64,000 nucleotides of DNA from Apoda limacodes (Eukaryota > Arthropoda > Insecta > Lepidoptera > Limacodidae). Location of the stretch: assembly GCA_946406115.1 (NCBI GenBank), contig OX291554.1, positions 16,317,092 through 16,381,091 on the forward strand. Reading direction: 5' to 3'. The position numbers and the translations under genes were made by a program. Below the pieces are notes generated by a model. It did not search any database and was not told the DNA's origin. It was given only the letters and a program-made list of their open reading frames with translations. Positions 54,860-64,000 of this stretch are shown piece by piece. Each line of letters begins with the position of its first letter. The stretch's first letter is position 1.

Positions 54860-55700
54860 TATCTGTATATATAAAAATTACGTGTCACGTTGTTTGTCCG
54901 CAAAGGACTCCTAAACTACAGAACCGATTTTGATAAAACTTCTTAACTATCTGTTATTTGATCCAACTTAAAAGATAGGATAGCTTACATCTCAATTTAT
55001 AGTCGCAATATTATTTTATTTAAAATTATTTGTCTATTATCTGTTAGCTCCAAACGATTCTTCAATAGATGGCTATGTTAAAAATACAAACGTTTTATAC
55101 AAGCTTCAATTTAATAGTATAACCGCCACGTGTCACAATTATCTGTTAGCTCCAAACGATTCTAACAGATGGCGATCGCTGTTAACTGCATTAATAGATA
55201 GATGGGGCTATGTTAAAAATATATATTTAAACGACTGCACCGAATTGGAAAATTTATGTTGTGTTTATTATTGTTAGGACAAGGTTTATATGATATAAAA
55301 AAGGGTCAAGTGGGAGTTGGACCCGCGCACTACTGGTAAACCTATTGAAATGAAATTTTGGTAAATGGTTTTAGAGAAATAAAAATTGGTCAAGCATACG
55401 CTGGGGTTTCTGAATTAGTACAACCATTTCAAAATAGGTGGCGCGCCAGTTGTTTTAAAGAAGAGAAACAACGTTCTCCAGGTCAGCTATCTGTTATTTG
55501 ATCCAACTTAAAAGATACGATAATTTTTATCTCGATCTGTCAAGTGCGAGCCGGACTCGGGCACTTTATGTAAAACCATAGACATAGTATTTTTTCACTA
55601 CGTTCTATATCTATGGGTAAAACCAACGTTCGCCGGGTTACAGAGGGACGGCAGCGAAACAACGTTCGCCGGGACCGCTAGTGTATGTATAAAGTCTAGT
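54860..55700 (+). repeat. Dispersed repeat cluster with internal duplications
   Basis: GAACCGATTTTGATAAAACT (relative of 7666-7960). ATCTGTTATTTGATCCAACT followed by TAAAAGATA occurs at ~54949 and ~55488. ATTATCTGTTAGCTCCAAAC followed by GATTCT occurs at ~55030 and ~55139. Later GTCAAGTGCGAGCCGGACTC and AAACAACGTTCGCCGGGAC. Overlapping insertions or duplications of common non-coding repeats. Confidence 0.55.
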
Positions 55701-57360
55701 TTCTTTATTTAATTAATTTTAAAACATGAAAAAAACCAGCCAAAACGTGTCGCACTACGTGTAAGCGACATAAAACTTGATGTGCTAAGTTCAATCTTAT
55801 GTGAGCAGGCTTAAATTGATTTCTGCTTGTTTTACCTATACTTGTCCGGCTCAACTGTCGTCTATCGTCCCCTTAAGGTGACTGTCTGACTCCGACTCTC
55901 TGGATGCCCGAATTCCCAACTGTCCGTCTATCTGCTCTAATTCTTTAACTAGATTTGTTAAATTAAATAGCTTTAAGCAACTTTTCTAGTAGATAATATT
56001 CTTTTTAACAAAAATATCTTGAATGTGTGGCAATTTGTGAAAACGCCATTGCATTGTATGCTTGAACGAATAATGTATTTAATTATATATTATGTAAAAA
56101 TAAACAAATAAAGTAAAAGTAAAAGCTTCAATGTCTGAAACAACACAGATGTGATTTATATTTTTATGTATAGCAGGGCGGAGTCCGCTTGGTGAGTCAG
56201 AATAGCCAATAGGCTAGACCAACTTAGCCATCAGCCGATCATCATCGCGTTGGATTCCGATAAAAACCACCTATCCTGAGTAGAACAAAGGTAAGGTTCT
56301 CTAATTATGACTGCTACTAACGACGCCGTTAATGACAACCATAAGCTAGACGTACTCAACATAGCATTTCTTCAGAACATAAGCCTAAGTTTGCGCTCCA
56401 TGAACTTTGATCTAACAATCTCTTGGTTATTATGTCCCCTGGGCCTTGGTGGTATACTGGGAAAAATTTAAGAAAGCTCTTAAACTAATCAGCTTACCAC
56501 AGCTAGATCTCATTTCTCTCATTAGATCTCTAATATTGATGTGGTCATCACTATTAGCAAGTGCATAAAATAAAAACCAGTTAAGAGCGATCTCAGTGTA
56601 TGTGGAACAGCTTATAAATGCAACAGCTTAAAAACCGTTCTGTAGTATTTATTGAACGCTGTCGCCACGTCGAAAAATGGCGCTCCTATAGGTTAAATGT
56701 GCTCCGTGAAATCTGTGATGCAGTGCCCCTGTTCTGTTGCTCAAAATCCGAAATGACTTTGATAAATAAGTCTATACTAAGTATCTATACAATGACGTAA
56801 CCGTGATAGTAGTAACCGTTAATAAAGTTTGCTCAAAGCGTTTAGTGAACTAAATTATCTATACGACGAGGGCTTGGGACGTTTTTATCCTATCTACGTC
56901 GCGAAAAAATGTTGGTTGACATCGCCTCGTTAAAAATACTTATTAATAAATAATCAGAGGTAAACTTTATTTTGATAGTCTGCAGAACTTGGTCTACAAT
57001 GACAGGAGGTAGAGAGGTAAGCGGCGGGAGAGCACATCTACTTTTGACCTCACTGTTTACCTTGCGGTCATGATTGGTGTCTACTGGTTTTGTGCTAAGA
57101 CTCTAGGTTTTTTAGACTCTCTTTTTCTCTCTTGGTAGTTTTTGGAGCCATTTTGGAGTAAACATAAAACAAACGGTATATCGGCAGCAAAAAATTTAAT
57201 ATTTAAAATAATTTTCCCCTTTAACGCCGGATTACAACTAAAATACTAGAAATACAACAGTTATATGCATAAACTTTTTTCTAGGATATTTAATAATCTA
57301 TAGTTTTTACATACACATTTTTTCCGTATCAGCAATAATTGCCGAGATATAAGCAAAAAA
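55701..57360. other. No firm gene; short coding-like pieces at 56308-56800
   Basis: ATG 56308 opens a 53-codon frame (MTATNDAVNDNHKLDVLNIA, stop at 56467-56469). One base over, the reading continues LVVYWEKFKKALKLISLPQL to ~56565, and 56618-56800 is open again (SVVFIERCRHVEKWRSYRLN). Composition is more protein-like than the flanks. Possibly a decayed gene or transposon; no family recognised. Confidence 0.3.
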
Positions 57361-57534
57361 CTAAAAAAGGGTAACTTTTTTCTAAGATGGCGGCGCGAGC
57401 GCAACAACTATCGATGGGGACTTTTAATATGTTCAGCGGGAGGTGTTAATGAACAACTATACCAATATTCAAAACTCTACTAATTAATGTTATTTTAGTC
57501 TAAAAATGTGTCTAATTTTACTGGTCTAATAGCC

Positions 57535-57640
57535 TTAATAACGTTTCAAAGCTACACGAACGATAGGTGTCGGTGTCAAAACTGGCGTTATCAAAGTGTG
57601 AAAAGTATCAAACGTGGGAACTTTTTTCCAAAACGATATG
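57535..57640 (+). repeat. Dispersed repeat pair with 17710-17830
   Basis: AAAACTGGCGTTATCAAAGT, GTGAAAAGTATCAAACGTGG. See the partner copy. Confidence 0.6.
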
Positions 57641-58519
57641 TATTGTATATAGTTTTAGTTTATTAACTTTATTAATAAAGCGCAGACGAAGTAACGCGGG
57701 TCAGCATATATTTTATATACAACCGAAAAATTGTTATTGCACATGCGGGCGGAGTAAAGCACAAAACTAGTGATTAATAAAATAATTATTTTGATAATTT
57801 CCTCAAATTATTTTAATAGTGGCGCATATGTTATTTATTTGTTTACTCATAAATACTTTCCTGCGAATTTAATTTTGGCACACGTGCGTATAATTTGACA
57901 CGTTTCACAACAGTATTTCACGTTTTAATTACTGTTTAGTTAAACTTATTCACATACGGCTATTGTTTATTTACATTTTGAATGTTTACTTTTACTCTTT
58001 TTAACTGATACACTTATTTAATCTTTGGTAAGCAATAATATTAAAAGAAACAGTTACATTTGGTTGAAGAGTCCTACACGGAAGCTTACACTTTACAAAA
58101 TAACCTTTAAATGGAAATTGCAAACTATTCTTAAATAAAATATAATAATATTCATAATTTTTATCATGAAACGTATGTACGTTGACGATATCACCCTAAG
58201 AAACATATTCTATGTTACATAATATTCTTTTACTTTTTTAAGACCTTTTACTTTTCAATTCAACTTTCAATTGAACAAAACCCTTTGTTAGTAAAGTCCT
58301 TTCTATAAAAAAACCCTTTTTCCTTGTACCATTCATGTATCAAGATTTTTAATTTATTTTATTCATTTAGTATACCTAATTTTAATTTTATATTAAGGCT
58401 GCGATACACTGCATTGACGATGCTGAAAAAGAGATAACTTAAACTTATTTCGAGCCTACTCTCATAAGATCCTCTCATATTTGTCTATCACGTTCCAATG
58501 GTTTTAATTTTTATATGTT
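57641..58519. other. AT-rich stretch, no gene seen
   Basis: Nothing recognisable. Confidence 0.5.
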
Positions 58520-58735
58520 ACTAGCTTTTGCCCGCGGTTCTACCCGCCCTTAATTCGGTTATCGTTGATGGATTTCAGCGGCAACTCCTCAATTATAGAA
58601 AAAAACCGACTCAAACTTGACTATTTTATGTAGTATTGTCCTTTCCCGGGACTCAAACTATCTCCATGCCAAGTGTAATCTAAATCAGTTCAGCAATTTA
58701 AGCGTGAAGAGTTTTTAGCGGGTTTACATGTTTAT
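58520..58735 (-). repeat. Dispersed repeat R1, near-complete minus copy
   Basis: ACTAGCTTTTGCCCGCGGTT, CCGCCCTTAATTCGGTTATC, GCGGCAACTCCTCAATTATA, CCCGGGACTCAAACTATCTC, GAAGAGTTTTTAGCGGG. Gives the order of modules for the other R1 scraps. Confidence 0.75.
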
Positions 58736-58788
58736 TTGAGTTTAATTAATTGTATGAATATTCTAGGCAATTTTTGTAACCCACATAT

Positions 58789-58841
58789 GCACACACACAC
58801 ACACACCCTCACACACCCTCTCACACACACACACACACACA
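58789..58841. repeat. (CA)n microsatellite, interrupted
   Basis: CA runs broken by CCCTC twice. Lies ~55 bases from the end of R1, which often carries a microsatellite. Confidence 0.9.
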
Positions 58842-60429
58842 AATAAGTGAATAAATTAATATACTCAACAAACACACAATAGCAATGGCGGAAATACCGC
58901 TAGGTGGTGCTAGATATCTATAGAATTTATAAATTAAAAAGTTTTGGCTGAAGTTAAAACTTGTACTTGCTCGCTTGTAGTGTGCGCGTAGTTCATATTT
59001 TGAACAGACACCTTTTATACATACTTGATAGAATAGGCGAGTCATTACTTCCCGTAAGTTCTAAGAACGCGCCCGCTTTGCTTGAACGTAACAAATATGT
59101 TTACAAGTGTGATAAAAAAAATGCACTTTTAATATGGCACTGTTTTAATGATTCTTTCATCGTATCAAGCATTTTTTCAATAATCACAACAATACTTTAA
59201 CAATCATTATTTAACAATAATTAAAATTCTAAATGTATCTTATATTATTTTATAATTAACTTTGGTAAAACTATTGTGAATAAAAACAGTTCCAAATAAG
59301 TTTTATTCTTCAGAAATATAGTTATCTAGCGTATATAAGATAATTAATATTCACATAAGTGTTTTAATCGAAACGCCTTAAACAATTATGTTGACAATAA
59401 CATTATTATAGACTTATATATTACATTTTAGCCAAATTAGGACCAACATGATGTTAATAACTTAGATAACTTTGTAAGTACGTTAATAAAAGTTACATTT
59501 TAGTAAATTAATATATTATTACATAGATATTTCGTTTATAAAAATATGCGGCATATATTAAGTTAAGTAGTAAGTTTAATTGTAATACCTTTATTTCGAA
59601 ACATTGTTTTAATCAATTATAAGTAAATGGTGCTCAGAAATAGCGTTGTTCTTTCAAGTAATGTACAGTAAGTTGAAAAAACGCATTAGTCTAAGGGTCA
59701 AAACAGACTGCATTCAACCCAATTCTGTGAATCACTCACTCACAGATTTACATTACCATCTGTCGTTAAATCAACAATATTATTTCATTCTATACTACCT
59801 TGGATTAGAATAAACATTCACAACGTAGTGGTTTGTGTACTCAGTTTACCTTATTTATTACGTTTATCATTTGAGTAATGCAGGTTATTTTCGATTCTCA
59901 TACTATGCTGTTTTTTGTTCTTAGTAGTATGTATCTGGGTGACTCGGATTAAATTTCCATGCTATGCGGTGTTTTTAGCATTTATAGCTGAATGGGTTTT
60001 TGATGCTAACATAATTACTACTATGTTCAATTTAAATTATATATATTTTTTAATTACATTATATTGCTTATTAAGAGTCGATAAAATTAAAAAATTAGTA
60101 GACTTTATTTATAAAAAAAAACATGTTTTTTTTTACATTTACTTATTGTTCGTAATAATTAATGTTAGCTACCTGCCCACTGTTATTAATTTTGAGGGTT
60201 GATCCAGTTTTCGTTAAAGGAAATTAAAGCACTTGCTAAACCGCAGTATATTTTTTAATTTTGATTTTCCGGCACTGCTTTAATTTTAAATAATACGCAT
60301 CTTCCCTTATAATGTACGCATTAATATTAGCTTGCATATTATTTATGCAGATCAGAAAAAGCACAACATGTTGTCAATATATGTAACAAGCACCCTCGTT
60401 AATGAGGCAGCAATCACAAAAAAATGGCT
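58842..60429. other. No firm gene; hydrophobic open frame at 59882-60202
   Basis: After an AG at 59881-59882 a stop-free run of ~107 codons (+) has no ATG near its start but encodes three or four hydrophobic stretches (FLFLVVCIWV; YIYFLITLYCLL; VFFYIYLLFVIINV). Could be an exon of a membrane protein or an AT-driven chance frame. No splice partner found. Confidence 0.35.
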
Positions 60430-60977
60430 ATTTTTTTTTTTTTTTTTTTTTTATACCACTAAGGTGGCAAACAAGCTTACGGCCCGCCTGATGGTAAGCG
60501 GTCACCGTAGCCTATGGACGCTTGCAACACCAGGGGTATCACTTGCGCGTTGCCGACCCTTCAGAAATCTAATAACTTCTTTCTTGAAGAACTCCATACT
60601 GTAGTCCTTGCAGAAAACCTTGGCAGGGAGCTCATTCCACAACTTAAGCTTTCGCGGGAGGAAGTTTCTCTGAAACCGCACTGTACGCGACCATTTAGGT
60701 TCTAAAGTGTGAGAATGAATTCCCTGTCGATGGCGAGCGGTGCGATGGTAGAAAGTAGCCGTGGGCATCATTTCGAACAATTCCTCAGAACACAACCCAT
60801 TGTACAAGCGGTAGAACACACACAGTGAGGCAAAGTCTCTCCTCAGACTTAAGGGCTCGATACCGCAAGTGAGTTTGGGATCGTCGACAATTCTCACAGC
60901 CCGTCGTTGAACCGAGTCAAAAGGGTCAAGCTGGTATCCGGGTGCACCTGCCCAGAGATGGCAGCAGTACTCCATAT
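60430..60977 (-). mobile_element. LINE family 1, clean 5'-truncated copy
   Basis: Poly-T run at 60430-60452 (minus-strand A-tail), 3' UTR, then an uninterrupted 157-codon minus frame: MEYCCHLWAGAPGYQLDPFD, SVQRRAVRIVDDPKLTCGIE, RRDFASLCVFYRLYNGLCSE, RTARHRQGIHSHTLEPKWSR, RFQRNFLPRKLKLWNELPAK, FLKGRQRASDTPGVASVHRL. The absence of frame breaks makes it the youngest-looking copy of the seven. Confidence 0.88.
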
Positions 60978-60999
60978 TTTACCGCTTAAAACTGTAAAG

Positions 61000-61170
61000 C
61001 TGGTATTTATGAGGCATAAGAAGTTCCGTAGTCCAAATACACTGCACCAAAAGCAGTGTTACCACGATAGGCTCACCCTCTGTCACGCAAAGCGGTTGGT
61101 AAAACGAGGCTGTCGCTCATATTGTGATGGAGGTGTGCATCCAGCCACTGGTAAAACCCTTTGCGGAATA
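61000..61170 (+). repeat. Dispersed repeat pair with 42720-42850
   Basis: CACCAAAAGCAGTGTTACCA then GGCTCACCCTCTGTCACGCA and AACGAGGCTGTCGCTCATAT. Abuts the 5' end of the LINE at 60430-60977. Confidence 0.5.
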
Positions 61171-64000
61171 CAAGTAAAGTTATACATACATTAATAGTTC
61201 AATAAAATCCAATCCAGATTTGAACCTTCACCCCAGTGTTTAGAGTTGCGCTAACGTTAACATACTTTACTATACAAAATTATGAATACTATTCAACTTA
61301 ATGCCGACAAGGCAAAGGACTTTCGTTATTCCTGTAAGTGTGTGAGTGACTAGATCGGCGCGGACGTATGCAATGCGAGCTGGCTTTCTTATTCTATAAT
61401 TAAGGCCTTTTTCAACCTACTGTACCTAAGTAATATGATTGTAAATATTCACAGGACCATTCATCAATAAATATAATAAGTTTTTAAATTCATTATTTAT
61501 TAATTAACTAACCATATATAATCATAAATAAATAATAAACATCCCCTACCTTGTATCAAACACTAAACTTAACTAAGAGTATCACAATTTCATTCAATTT
61601 ATTTAAATATTATAACAACAAGATGTTACAATCTGTCATCACAAATGTGTTGGTAATTTTCTTTAGCAACGTACTCTTGAGGATTCATTCTCACCGCATC
61701 GCCATTTGTAGCTACTTCCGATGGATTAGAGTAATGACCTGATTGACAAATTAAAAAAATTAACATTCAGAGATTTTAAATTTCGATTTATTCAACTTTC
61801 ATATTTCATTTATTTACTAAAGTTGATAAACGACTTTTTGAAGGTATTAACGCTATGATAAGTACTCAAAACCAAATATAAAACGTAAATGTTAAAAACT
61901 GAATAAGTAAAGGTGCTCGTTTGTTTCATGTTTTTGTTTAGTTAATTTAAATAGTAACCAACTGTTGACTGATCAACTAGACCATTATGGACTCAGGCTC
62001 TGCCTTGTTATTTTTCATGGTACACAAAATAGGAGCCTGGAGCTGTGAAAGAAACGAGAAAGACTTTGAAATAATGAACCACGAATTGAGTATGTGATTG
62101 AAATGACTGAACAAGTCGACCTGGCAACAGTTGAATTTTTGTTTGTATGAGTCATGTATGTTAGTTTGAATATTTAATATAAATGTATGAAATTTAGTAC
62201 GCTTATGAGTCAGGCAAATTAATTTTAAAGCTTGATCATGAGCAAAATCTATTAGGAGATTAAATATGGGGTCTAACAGGTAATCTAACAATCTAACGTT
62301 AATAATATGCCCGAGTGGTGTATCAAATGATTAGGAGGCATAGTTAAAGAGAAGGAGAGACTATTTTTTATTCCGGAAAATGTTCTCGCAGGAATACCTA
62401 TATCCGAATTGCTCGGAGACTTACTATAAGTACAGCTATAGCAAATTTACTAACTATAATAAACCAAATTTAGCTCAAGTGTGTAGCATGTGGCAAAAGC
62501 TAGTAATAAACTATATTGAAATATTTGACTGGATAAATAATAAATATAACACAATTTTTAACCCTAAGTTGAGAATTAGTTTTTAATTCAGTCAAGTTAT
62601 GCATTAGGTATCTATGTATTAAAATACACAATAACGTGATGACCTCTCAACAGAAAGAGTGTTTATTGTAGATACCTATTTAAAGTTTTGATAATAATTC
62701 TTAGATTTCTTTATATAAAAAAGAAATACTATTTTTGAAATAGATTTATGTATTCGTTATCAATTTTACCCTGTAGCAATACTAATAAGTGGGAACCTAT
62801 AAAATCGATTTTACGAACAAATGATGCGTACGTACATATGTAGGACCGTACAGCTTGTCGCAAGGTAATTTCATGCGTGTGTTGGCAGGCTTTAGACTAT
62901 TTACACTAGATTAAACTTTATTTTCTCCAAATACCGATCTTTTATACCTTTTACTTTACACAAACATAATATATATATGTAACCGTTTTATTTAGGACTT
63001 AGGGATAAATACCTTGAGCATTTCGTATACTTAACTTAAAGCAAAAACACTTATGGTATTGTGATCGTTATCTTAAGTGTAGCCACTTAATTTAAATTTT
63101 CCTTTTTTTTTATTTGATCACTGACTTCATGATCTTAGCAATTAAAGCTCATGATTGCGACTTGTTCACTAAAAAAATAATTATTTTAGATTAAATGTAT
63201 TGCTATAGTTTTACTATATTTTACTTTTACTTGTAGATTAAAAAAGGAAACAGTTAAAACATTACCAAAGAATGATACAATTACTATAAACCTGTATATA
63301 GTAATCAGAATTAGAAAAGAACTGCCGTGGTTGCAGAAAATATTAATGATGGAATATATTCCTATTCCTATAAATAAGTAAAACTCTTTTCAAAGATTTT
63401 TGGATAAATTACTTGTTTAAGCCAGGAGTAGGACCTGCAAAATTTTAAAAGCAAACATTTAACACTGTTTTACGACATTTAAATTGATAAGTACTTATAA
63501 ACCACCCCGTTTATAAGCGTCAATTTCTTTTAAATAACACAGTGTCTTAAATTATAAAAAAACTAAGAAAGATAAATAAATGTGTATTGCCTATTTTACT
63601 ATATAGTGTTTAGTTAGGTGCTAGGTAGGTACTTACCTAACAGTGAGAACAATAATAAATGATACTTTATCTTTCTTGGCCTTTTTTTTCTATTTAATCT
63701 TCATTTTAAATATAATGTTATTTATAAGAAGTTCATCCTTACAAATCACCGTTTTAACTGATGCCATTATTAATGAATGTTTTTTTTTCATATTTTACAT
63801 GTTCAATTACTGCCTGACTCAACCAGGTGATTTGTCTATAAAAAATTGAATGTAGTTCTACTAATGAATGGTTGAACAAATGTTTAGTAAAATTTGCAAA
63901 CATCAATATTTACGGTATTGCCATGGCCTTTCTTTGCCAGCCTGTATAGTAAGTGCCTACCAAGCTTCACGAAAAAAAAATATAGTTACTGACTTATTAA
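61171..64000. other. AT-rich stretch, no firm gene
   Basis: No repeat family recognised. The 68-codon frame from ATG 62380 (MFSQEYLYPNCSETYYKYSY ... NPKLRISF) and the 104-codon minus frame 61977-62291 show no motif I know; both could be chance in AT-rich DNA. Confidence 0.45.

Noticed and set aside
59882..60202. Membrane receptor exon (gustatory-receptor-like)
   Set aside because: Hydrophobicity is expected from AT-rich sequence; no conserved receptor motif or partner exon was found.
61977..62291. 104-codon minus-strand gene
   Set aside because: No motif, no promoter or polyadenylation context, composition as expected for AT-rich DNA.
62380..62586. Small gene from ATG 62380
   Set aside because: The 68-codon frame lacks motifs, a convincing upstream region and splice partners; chance frames of this size are common in this window.

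Overview
The window looks like an intergenic, transposon-dense piece of an insect genome, most likely a moth or butterfly (Lepidoptera). It is AT-rich, has no prokaryotic operon structure, and is filled with 5'-truncated non-LTR retrotransposons (LINEs), a decayed Ty3/gypsy element, tRNA-derived SINEs, and many short inverted-repeat elements of kinds I associate with lepidopteran genomes. The taxon call is inference from repeat types; no marker gene fixes it.

Only one locus looks like an intact host gene. On the minus strand at 39123-39782, a 22-nt first exon, a 78-nt GT-AG intron and a 560-nt second exon join into a 193-residue, cysteine-free, highly charged protein with a clear N-terminal signal peptide. 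I do not recognise the family. A second stretch at 38150-38560 (+) reads like coding sequence in all three frames in succession, and is best explained as a frameshifted gene remnant.

Layout. 1-5 kb: inverted-repeat elements ending in TTAA and a truncated helix-turn-helix transposase fragment. 5-7 kb: two LINE family 1 tails and a diverged tandem array. 9.6-11.4 kb: three inverted-repeat elements. 11.6-14.3 kb: LINE family 2 split by an inserted LINE family 3 copy, then a 31-bp minisatellite. 15.7-16 kb: a SINE with a 21-bp target-site duplication. 20.7-21.1 kb: another TTAA element. 22.4-24.3 kb: three LINE fragments back to back. 24.95-33.75 kb: two ~870-bp inverted arms enclosing LINE fragments, a GC-rich repeat and a degraded Ty3/gypsy element whose gag is itself interrupted by a SINE-bearing insert. 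34.8-35.2 kb: a foldback element whose two arms both derive from 5S rRNA. 38-40 kb: the gene remnant and the intact gene. 40.8-41.5 kb: a second GC-rich repeat interrupted by a LINE tail. 43.6-47.7 and 51.4-52.8 kb: more LINE family 1. 53.7-54.3 kb: a TTAA element with perfect 20-bp termini and a small inverted-repeat element. 54.9-64 kb: common dispersed repeats, one more LINE family 1 copy and long stretches without recognisable content.

The parts do not form a pathway. The biology visible is layered transposition: nested insertions give relative ages (LINE 3 after LINE 2; SINE-bearing insert after gypsy; LINE 5 tail after the GC-rich repeat). Boundaries of repeats are approximate to about 5-20 bp unless a target-site duplication or TTAA defines them.
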